Shown here: in pieces, positions 8,358-15,166 of the stretch | Layout: every line of letters begins with the position of its first letter | How positions within the stretch are numbered: position 1 is the stretch's first letter | Source of the DNA: an uncultured Acetatifactor sp. | Lineage (GTDB): Bacteria; Bacillota; Clostridia; Lachnospirales; Lachnospiraceae | Assembly: GCA_910586835.1 (NCBI GenBank) | Contig: CAJUJU010000011.1 | Coordinates: forward strand, 8,086 to 72,085 | DNA length: 64,000 nucleotides | Reading direction: 5' to 3' | Made by a program: the position numbers and the translations under genes | The notes under the pieces: model-generated | The model's database searches: none | What the model was told of the DNA's origin: nothing | The model's input: only the letters and a program-made list of their open reading frames with translations

Positions 8358-10010
8358 ATGCGGAAATCCCTTACAGATATGATAAAACCTGCCCTCCTGC
8401 GCTTTGCCGCCTGCCTGAAACGCTGCCGGTACGCCCTGATCCTGCTTTTCGCAGGCGCTCTGCTTTTGCACCTGCCTGCACTTCACAGCACCCTCCCCGG
8501 CATCGACACGGAAGGCGTTATTGCCGGGCCGGAGGGCATGTACCAAAGCTGGCTCTCCATCGGACGCCAGGGGCTTGTCTTCACTAAATACCTTCTGGGA
8601 AACAGGAGCTTCAATCCCTTCCTGGCCTCCGGCCTTTCCCTTATCCTTCTGGTAACGGCCTGTGCCGCCGCAGTCTGGCTGGGTGAAGAGCTTACCGGCA
8701 GAACGGAGGGCTTCCGGGGAGAATCTCTTCTCGCCTTCCTGTTCGGCATGGCCGTGCTCAGCCATCCCATCGTCACGGAGCAGCTCTATTTTTCCCTCCA
8801 GAGCCTAGAGATCGCATTTGCTCTTCTCGTGCTGGAGCTGTGTCTGCTCCTGGCCCACCGCTGGGCGCTGCAAAAGGACAGGCTCTGTCTGCTCCTCTGT
8901 GCCTTTCTGCTGCTTTTGCCCTTCTCCTCCTACCAGGCCATGGTGCCTCTGTTCATAGCCGCAGCAGCCACCGTGATCTTCCTGCGCAGCTTTGGCAGTC
9001 CGGCGCCTCCCGTCAGAGAACAGCTCTTCTACACCCTGCGCATGGCGGCGGCTTTTCTGATCGGTTTTCTCTTAAACCAGCTGATCACAGCCCTGTTCTT
9101 TTCTTCTTCCTCCTACCTGGCGGATCAGTTCAGCTGGGCAAAGCTGGGCTTTTTCACCGCGCTGCGAAAGCCTCTGGCACATGTGCGGGACGTATACACG
9201 GGATACGGCACTTACTATTTTGCGGAATATGGCATTCTGTGTATCGTACTGGCTGTCTTTCTGATCCGGCACATTTTTACCGCATCGGAACGAAAAAAGG
9301 GGGACAGGCTCTGGCAGCTCTTCCTGCTGGCCGCAGTGTATGCCGCGCCCTTCTACATGTCCGTCCTTCTGGGTGAGCGTCCCGTGGTTCGCGCCCAGCT
9401 GGTTCTGCCCTTTTCCACCGCAGTGATTGCCTGCCTGTGCGGCGGACTCCTCCTGGGCGGCAGAACCGGTTATCCTGATAAAAAATTGCCTCCTCGAGGC
9501 AATTCGAAGAATGCTTCGCATTCTTCCCCAGCCACGACGCTTCTGCGCCGGGCAGGTTCCCTTCTCCTGGCAGGCCTGATTCTTGTCACCCTCTGGCACC
9601 AGGCCTCCGTCACCAACAGACTGTACTATACCGACAGCCTCCGCGCACAGGGCGACTATACCCTCGCCTGTCAGCTGCAGCACGATATTCTGAAGTATAC
9701 CGAAGACAGCGATTACAACGGCACAGTGGTATTTCTCGGCAAAAGAGATGCCCCCCGGAACTCCTCCTGTATACAGGGCGACGTCATGGGACAATCCCTC
9801 TTCTCCTGGGACACAGACGCGGAGCCCAGATATTATTACAGCAACGGACGCATCCACAGTCTCTTCCAATGCCTTGGAGTTCAGTGGAAAAGTCCCGATC
9901 CGGAACAGATACAGACCGCTATGGAACATATGAATTCCATGACCTGCTACCCGGCAGAGGGCAGCATTCTGCAGTATGACCACATGGTGATCGTAAAACT
10001 CAGCGACTAA
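8358..10010 (+). CDS. GtrII-like membrane glucosyltransferase
   Basis: A 550-residue integral membrane protein with about ten or more hydrophobic segments. It fits the GtrII/glucosyl-transferase-II family: the acidic GIDTEG loop follows the first membrane helix and is followed by the GRQGLVFTKYLLG segment. Such proteins transfer glucose from a lipid carrier to surface polysaccharide on the outside of the membrane. I chose the ATG at 8358 because AAAAGGAG lies 9 bases upstream. The loop around codons 375-390 contains two perfect DNA hairpins (see separate entry) that look inserted. It is isolated on the plus strand between minus-strand units, with no linked polysaccharide genes. Confidence 0.7.
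   Translation: MRKSLTDMIKPALLRFAACLKRCRYALILLFAGALLLHLPALHSTLPGIDTEGVIAGPEGMYQSWLSIGRQGLVFTKYLLGNRSFNPFLASGLSLILLVTACAAAVWLGEELTGRTEGFRGESLLAFLFGMAVLSHPIVTEQLYFSLQSLEIAFALLVLELCLLLAHRWALQKDRLCLLLCAFLLLLPFSSYQAMVPLFIAAAATVIFLRSFGSPAPPVREQLFYTLRMAAAFLIGFLLNQLITALFFSSSSYLADQFSWAKLGFFTALRKPLAHVRDVYTGYGTYYFAEYGILCIVLAVFLIRHIFTASERKKGDRLWQLFLLAAVYAAPFYMSVLLGERPVVRAQLVLPFSTAVIACLCGGLLLGGRTGYPDKKLPPRGNSKNASHSSPATTLLRRAGSLLLAGLILVTLWHQASVTNRLYYTDSLRAQGDYTLACQLQHDILKYTEDSDYNGTVVFLGKRDAPRNSSCIQGDVMGQSLFSWDTDAEPRYYYSNGRIHSLFQCLGVQWKSPDPEQIQTAMEHMNSMTCYPAEGSILQYDHMVIVKLSD
9484..9526. repeat. Two tandem perfect hairpins inside a coding region
   Basis: AATTGCCTC-CTC-GAGGCAATT (9484-9504) is followed one base later by GAAGAATGC-TTC-GCATTCTTC (9506-9526). 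Both have 9-bp perfect stems and 3-base loops. They fall in frame in a hydrophilic loop of the GtrII-like protein whose composition differs from the rest, as expected of a small inserted repeat. Confidence 0.7.
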
Positions 10011-10439
10011 CAGAAGCTTCGCGCTGCACACACCCGTCTGACGCACCGTCTTCTATACGCAAAAACATATCCCGCAGCTCATTGGCATTTCTCCTGAGCT
10101 GCGGGATACGACAGAACTTTTCCCCTTTATCTTTTTTGAGATCCAGGTCTTCCAAATACGGCGGCAGATCCTCTCCTCTATCCGGCTGCGGGGCATCCGC
10201 CCGTCCACAGCACATTTATACTACAGTAGTATTCGGCACAATCTCCATTTTCCCCGAGAAGTGTTTCCCCGCCCATTTCTTCCGGCCCGACCTCTTTGCC
10301 GGCTTCCATACTTCATCTGATGTATCCTTCCGCCGGTCTGCGTTTTCTCCTTTTCTACCACCTCCATAGCACAGTTTCCTTCCCACGCGCATGAAAATTA
10401 TAATAATAGTAGTAGGTTGCAGCTTCCTGCACCATGTCG
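10011..10439. other. Intergenic stretch with decayed reading frame
   Basis: No confident gene. On the minus strand one frame is open from about 10473 to 10000, broken by a single TAA at 10216-10218. The downstream half reads lysine/arginine-rich text including EKFCRIPQLRRNANELRD. There is no ribosome binding site. This could be a remnant of a lost gene or chance. A small palindrome TACTAC-A-GTAGTA lies at 10218-10230. Confidence 0.4.
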
Positions 10440-10467
10440 TCTGACGAAAATTTTTCTTTTCGTCAGA
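10440..10467 (+). promoter_or_regulatory. Inverted repeat upstream of secreted peptide gene
   Basis: TCTGACGAAAA and TTTTCGTCAGA form an 11-bp perfect stem around TTTTTC. CCATG/CATGG outside it extend the pairing. Further TCAGA/TCTGA half-sites follow at 10489-10493 and 10499-10503. The stem is followed by GTTTTT on the plus strand, so it could also terminate transcription coming from the left. An operator for the neighbouring regulator is the other reading. Confidence 0.55.
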
Positions 10468-10532
10468 TAGCATGGTTTTTCGACAATATCAGACTTATTC
10501 TGACACTATCAAATAACAAAGGAGAACAACCT

Positions 10533-10688
10533 ATGAAGAAAATTTTTGCTACGTTACTTTGCACTTCTCTGCTCTTTACCGCACTGAACAGTTCCTGCGC
10601 CATCGCTGAAGAGACTGCTGAAACAACGCCTTCAGCAATCCTGGTCTGCGAAGAAGATCCCCTTCCCTTCATCAATGCAACCATCTAA
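10533..10688 (+). CDS. Small secreted peptide, candidate pheromone precursor
   Basis: A 51-residue precursor: MKKIFATLLCTSLLFTALNS is a classic Sec signal peptide with probable cleavage after CAIA, leaving about 26 residues (EETAETTPSAILVCEEDP, then LPFINATI). The ribosome binding site AAAGGAG sits 8 bases before the ATG. The gene is convergent with the RRNPP-type regulator and their 3' ends overlap by 57 bp. The DPLPFIN segment near the C-terminus resembles the mature PapR heptapeptides of Bacillus (such as ADLPFEF) that bind PlcR. I infer a quorum-sensing signal; no homology search was done. It could instead be an unrelated small exported peptide. Confidence 0.65.
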   Translation: MKKIFATLLCTSLLFTALNSSCAIAEETAETTPSAILVCEEDPLPFINATI

Positions 10689-11585
10689 TTTGTTAAGCCT
10701 GCTACGAACTTCCTTTGCCGCATCATTTCTTCCTATCGACTCAAATAAACTGATGGAACGCTTATAATATACTTCTGCTTCCTCAGATTCACCAAGTTTG
10801 TGGCAGGCTTTTCCGTAATAAAATAAATGTTCTGCAAAGCTATTCAGGCGACTTTGGCTAATGCAATAATCCATCCCTTTCTTACTACATATTTTCACTT
10901 CTCTGTATCTGTTTTCTGCCTCATAAAGTTTCACTAAATTACACAGCAAAACAGGATAATACTTACCCGGAGACTCCACATTTAATTTCCCCTTTTCCAG
11001 ATAACGCACTAAAAATTCCAGAATGCGGATTGCTTTATCATTTTCTGTCTCCTTTGCGTAGGTCAGTGCAATATTGTTCAGAATCTGCAATTCTGCCCCG
11101 GAGAGCAACTTGATATCGTCAATTTGCTCGATCTCATATCCCGGCAGCGTGATCCGCAGCGCCTCCGTCAGCTGCTTTCTGACCCTCTTCCACTCCCACA
11201 TCTGTCTGTAAAACGCCTGTATGGCCTCCGCCATTTTATAGAACTGTACCTCCAGCTGTTCTTCGGTTCCCCTGTTTGCAATCAACTGTTTATACTCATC
11301 CAACAGACTGTCTATTTCCTGCCAATGCACCATCCGGGCAAGTATCTCGTTTTCCAGCCTGTGCTTTTTGATCTCGCTGTCCTCGGCGTAGATCACCAGA
11401 TTGTCCGTATTGTGTCCCAACCGTTCCAAAATCGCTTCCTTCACCTTGAAGGAGGGATTCTGCGTGCCGTTTTCTATCCTTGACAGCGTTGAAACAGAGC
11501 AGATGCCAAAGCACAGTTCTTCCTGCGAAATCCTTTTCCTGATTCGCTCCTCTTTGATGATTTCTCCAATCCGATATGTTTCCAT
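10632..11585 (-). CDS. RRNPP/PlcR-type HTH-TPR transcriptional regulator
   Basis: A 317-residue protein. An N-terminal XRE-type helix-turn-helix (GEIIKEERIRKRISQEEL, then CSVSTLSRIENGTQNPS, residues 5-50) is followed by an all-helical region of about 230 residues with TPR-like repeats, clearest at ALTYAKETENDKAIRILEFL and EHLFYYGKACHKLGESEEAE. This is the architecture of the peptide-binding regulators PlcR, Rgg and ComR, which bind re-imported secreted peptides in the TPR domain. I prefer the ATG at 11585 over a TTG six codons upstream. It follows the GH13 gene by 47 bases and may be read from the same transcript. A secreted-peptide gene overlaps its 3' end. Confidence 0.82.
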   Translation of the reverse strand: METYRIGEIIKEERIRKRISQEELCFGICSVSTLSRIENGTQNPSFKVKEAILERLGHNTDNLVIYAEDSEIKKHRLENEILARMVHWQEIDSLLDEYKQLIANRGTEEQLEVQFYKMAEAIQAFYRQMWEWKRVRKQLTEALRITLPGYEIEQIDDIKLLSGAELQILNNIALTYAKETENDKAIRILEFLVRYLEKGKLNVESPGKYYPVLLCNLVKLYEAENRYREVKICSKKGMDYCISQSRLNSFAEHLFYYGKACHKLGESEEAEVYYKRSISLFESIGRNDAAKEVRSRLNKLDGCIDEGKGIFFADQDC

Positions 11586-11632
11586 TCTTTCAACCACAGC
11601 CAAACCATTACTTTACCCGTTTTCACAGGCGG

Positions 11633-13558
11633 CTAAGTCTCTTTTCTCCAGATGCGCGCTCCATAGACTTCCAGCAGCTTTCTGTCCCCTCTTCTGCCCG
11701 TGCCGCCATGACCCACGCTTGTACCTTCTTCTGTCTCTTCCGTATCGTATACCAATTTCCAGTCTTCCCTGAGAGGATAGGCTCTGCAGGGCACCGCTCC
11801 CAGATTGCAATCCACCAGAAACGTCCGCTCTCCCAGCTTCCGCTCATAGACAAAGCGGTTTTTCTTTCTGCTCAGGACACGGAATCCGCCGTAAACCAGC
11901 GTTTTCTCCTCATGTCGCAGCCGAAGTAATTTTCTGTATGCCTGTGTAACCTCCTTCTTAGGCTCCTGGCAAAGCCCCTCATGCCAGGGCGGCAGCTTTT
12001 CATTCCAGGGCAGGAGAACACGGCAGTGCTCCCTTGTCCCCGCCAGAACAGCGGCAAACACCTGCTCCTCGGACTCACTTTGAATATGCTCCGCATAATA
12101 TCCCTTCGCCTCCACATCCGTAATCTGATCCATGGAAGTAAAGGCGTAGTTGGCAAGTCCCATCTCATCCCCCTGAAATAAAAATGGCGTCCCCCTCAGC
12201 GTAAACTGCATGACTGCCAGCAGCTTCGCCAAAGCTCCATGGCAGGCCTCATTCTTTGTAATCTTACTGATCATCCGGGGATTATCATGATTGTTGTAAA
12301 ACAGGGACATCCAGCAGTTATTTCCATAATGCTCCATCCAGTCGATCATATAATCCCGGAAATAGTTCAAATCATAAGCGTAATCCTCCAGCCGCACATG
12401 TCCCGGCGTCTCCAGATGGTCAAAGGAAAAGACCATATCCAGCTCCCTACGCTCCTCCCCCGTCACAAGCCGGCACATCTCCATGCCAAGACCAGGAGTC
12501 TCACCAACAGAAAAAGCCCCGTGGGGCTCAAAAGCTTTCTCCCGGATCTCCCGCAGATATTGATGAAGCCTGGGCCCGTAGTAATAATGTTCGATACCCG
12601 GATATCCCATCAGTCCTCCGATGGTCTCATTCCCCCGGGGAAGCCCTTCCTCCTTGGAGATGTAATTGATGACGTCCATGCGGAAGCCGTCCACTCCTTT
12701 ATCCAGCCACCTGTTCACCATGGCGATGATCTCTTCCCGGACTTTCGGATTGTCCCAGTTCAGATCCATCTGCTTTTTGGAAAACAGATGCAGCGACCAG
12801 CTGTCGGAGGCTTCATCATAATTCCAGGCAGGGCCGGAGAAAAAAGAGGTCCAGTTGTTGGGCGGCGTGCGGCTGCCGTCATCTTTGCGGAAAAAATAAT
12901 ACGAACGGTAAGGAGAATCCGGATCCTCCAGCGCCCGCCTGTACCACACATGCTCGTCGGAGGTGTGATTTACCACCAGATCCATAATCAGCCGCATGTC
13001 CCGCCTGTGCACTTCGTCCAGCAGCCGTTCAAAGTCCTCCATGGTGCCGAATTCCTTCATGATGGCCTCATAATCCCGGATGTCATAACCGTTGTCGTCG
13101 TTGGGCGAGTCATAGACCGGGGACAGCCACAATGCGTCTACCCCCAGCTCTTTCAGGTAGTCCAGCTTTCCCGTGATGCCCGGCAGGTCTCCGATCCCGT
13201 CCCCGTTGCTGTCACAGAAGCTGCGCGGATAAATCTGATAGAATACTGCCTCCTTCCACCACTTTGGCACGATTTCTCCTGTGGAAGCACCAGGCTCATC
13301 CCTTTCACTGTTTACAAGATGCAGCAGCGCATCATAAAAGTCCGTCCCCAGCCGTTTCCCTGTCAGCCGGGCCACTGTCTTCAGCTTCAGTCCGGAAACC
13401 AGCCCATTGGTAATCAGCCCTTCGGGCAACCCAAGCTGCAGCAGCACCTTGGCAAGCGCGTCGTGCCCTACCGGGGTCCGGTACAGTTCTCCGATACTGC
13501 TTTCCATGGTAATCCCGTCTGCCATAGTGAGCCTGTTTTTCTCTGTCATTCCCGCCAT
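11633..13558 (-). CDS. GH13 alpha-glucosidase with N-terminal extra domain
   Basis: A 641-residue glycoside hydrolase family 13 enzyme of the oligo-1,6-glucosidase/alpha-glucosidase type. The barrel starts near residue 99 (WWKEAVFYQIYPRSF). Catalytic residues are visible: nucleophile Asp295 in GFRMDVINY, acid Glu353 in VGETPG and stabilising Asp425 in NNHDNPR. The first 95 residues form an additional helical segment (SIGELYRTPVGHDALAKVLL onward), which most family members lack. The ribosome binding site is GGAGG, 8 bases before the ATG. Third in the operon after an alpha-galactosidase and a GPH symporter, it may cleave the glucosyl part of imported alpha-galactosides such as raffinose. Specificity is inferred. 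Confidence 0.9.
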   Translation of the reverse strand: MAGMTEKNRLTMADGITMESSIGELYRTPVGHDALAKVLLQLGLPEGLITNGLVSGLKLKTVARLTGKRLGTDFYDALLHLVNSERDEPGASTGEIVPKWWKEAVFYQIYPRSFCDSNGDGIGDLPGITGKLDYLKELGVDALWLSPVYDSPNDDNGYDIRDYEAIMKEFGTMEDFERLLDEVHRRDMRLIMDLVVNHTSDEHVWYRRALEDPDSPYRSYYFFRKDDGSRTPPNNWTSFFSGPAWNYDEASDSWSLHLFSKKQMDLNWDNPKVREEIIAMVNRWLDKGVDGFRMDVINYISKEEGLPRGNETIGGLMGYPGIEHYYYGPRLHQYLREIREKAFEPHGAFSVGETPGLGMEMCRLVTGEERRELDMVFSFDHLETPGHVRLEDYAYDLNYFRDYMIDWMEHYGNNCWMSLFYNNHDNPRMISKITKNEACHGALAKLLAVMQFTLRGTPFLFQGDEMGLANYAFTSMDQITDVEAKGYYAEHIQSESEEQVFAAVLAGTREHCRVLLPWNEKLPPWHEGLCQEPKKEVTQAYRKLLRLRHEEKTLVYGGFRVLSRKKNRFVYERKLGERTFLVDCNLGAVPCRAYPLREDWKLVYDTEETEEGTSVGHGGTGRRGDRKLLEVYGARIWRKET

Positions 13559-13616
13559 TGATGATCCCTCCGGTTCCCGCCGCCCGCTCCATAGGATGCT
13601 TTTCGAACTGACTCAA

Positions 13617-15119
13617 TTATTTCCGCTTTACGCCCTTTTCCAGTTCACCGCAAATCCTGTCGTATTCTTCTTCATCCAGCCTGTATTTTTTCCGATACAG
13701 AAAATAGGATATCAACATCAGCGCGCAGGGAAGTACCGTCATGGCCACCAGAAGCCCTGCGCTCTGACCGCCGGACACACCTGCCTGTCCCTCTGCGCCG
13801 AATATTACCCCCGAAATCTCCACAAGCTTCTGCTCCTCGGAAATCAGGCTCTGGGCACACTGCTGTTCCAGTTCGGAAATCCGGTTGGTGTAATCCGTAA
13901 CCCCAAAGATCAGATAGGTGACGGAGGTGAGCGCCACGATCAGTGCGGAAGCCATTTTTGTGATAAAGGGCCGCAGAGAAGCGATAATCCCCTCTTCCCT
14001 GACGCCGAATTTATACTCGTTGTACTCCACCGTGTTCATAATGGAAATCATCATAATCAGATAAAAACAGTACTGGCCAAAGTTAGACAGCATATACCCC
14101 GCCACCATCAGCCAGAATCCCACCATTCCTGCTCCGGACAAAATCAGGGGCGTCAGCATCAGCACATATCCGCAAACGGCAATCACAGACATGATCCCCA
14201 TGAGCTTCTTTCTGTGCATGCGCCTGGAGATGGCCGGATAAAAAATCATCAAAAATGCCGTAGCCGACATGCCCACCGTGGTAAACAGAGAATACAGCCC
14301 CCCGTCGTAGCCAAAAGTAAAATAAATGTAGGTGGAACTGATTCCGCCGATGACCAGTCCGTTGCCCACCTGCTGAATCAGAAAAATAACCGCTGCCCAG
14401 ACCAGCTGATCGTTTCTGGCAATGGTCCGAAACACCTGCTTCAGGGAAAACTTCTCCCGTTTCCTCTCCGCCCCGGCAGGCTCCCTGTGCTCCCTCACCC
14501 CCAGAACGGTAAACAGTATAAACAGCGGAGCCAGGATCGCCACGATCAGGGCGATTCTGCCGTATGCCACCGCCGTGTTTCCGCCGATTGCCCCGGAACC
14601 CGCAGTAAACAGCGGAATCAGAATGGAGGCCAGCGTTGCGCCGATCCCCGCAAACAACGTGGCTCTGGAGGTAAACTGATTCCTGGCATCCGCGTCGGAG
14701 CCCAGCGCCGGAATCATCCCCCAATAGGAGATATCGCTCATGGTGTAGGTGATGCTGAACGCAAAATACATGGCCCCAAAGAAGCACACAAAAGCCCAGC
14801 CCTCCAGCCTGACATTGAACATCAGATAGATCACCACAGAAGTAGACAGTCCGCCCGCCACCAGCCAGGGTTTGAATTTCCCGAATCTGGACCGGGTTCT
14901 CTCGATGATGTTTCCCATAATGGGATCGTTCAGCGCGTCAAACACCCGGGCCGCAATCATGATTCCCGTAATGGCGGCAATCTGCGCCCCGGTCAGGGAA
15001 CGGGTAAACAGCACAAAGGTCAGCAGATAGCTGTTGATCAGACAGTAAACGGCGTCCCGCCCCACTGTGCCCAGCGGAAAATAAAGCAGATTCTTTTTTG
15101 TGTTTTTTTCCTTCTCCAT
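13617..15119 (-). CDS. GPH-family sugar:cation symporter
   Basis: A 500-residue, 12-helix transporter of the glycoside-pentoside-hexuronide family (MelB/YicJ-like). Signatures are the DALNDPIMGNIIERTRSRFG loop after helix 2 and the MSDISYWGMIPALGSDADAR segment, both diagnostic for the group. It lies between an alpha-galactosidase and an alpha-glucosidase gene (gaps of 47 and 58 bases). The likely cargo is therefore melibiose, raffinose or a similar alpha-galactoside, carried with sodium or protons. The C-terminus carries a cytoplasmic lysine-rich tail. Confidence 0.92.
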   Translation of the reverse strand: MEKEKNTKKNLLYFPLGTVGRDAVYCLINSYLLTFVLFTRSLTGAQIAAITGIMIAARVFDALNDPIMGNIIERTRSRFGKFKPWLVAGGLSTSVVIYLMFNVRLEGWAFVCFFGAMYFAFSITYTMSDISYWGMIPALGSDADARNQFTSRATLFAGIGATLASILIPLFTAGSGAIGGNTAVAYGRIALIVAILAPLFILFTVLGVREHREPAGAERKREKFSLKQVFRTIARNDQLVWAAVIFLIQQVGNGLVIGGISSTYIYFTFGYDGGLYSLFTTVGMSATAFLMIFYPAISRRMHRKKLMGIMSVIAVCGYVLMLTPLILSGAGMVGFWLMVAGYMLSNFGQYCFYLIMMISIMNTVEYNEYKFGVREEGIIASLRPFITKMASALIVALTSVTYLIFGVTDYTNRISELEQQCAQSLISEEQKLVEISGVIFGAEGQAGVSGGQSAGLLVAMTVLPCALMLISYFLYRKKYRLDEEEYDRICGELEKGVKRK

Positions 15120-15166
15120 TATTCCTCACTTTTCCCCGGACACCCGGGTACAATATCTTTTTAACC

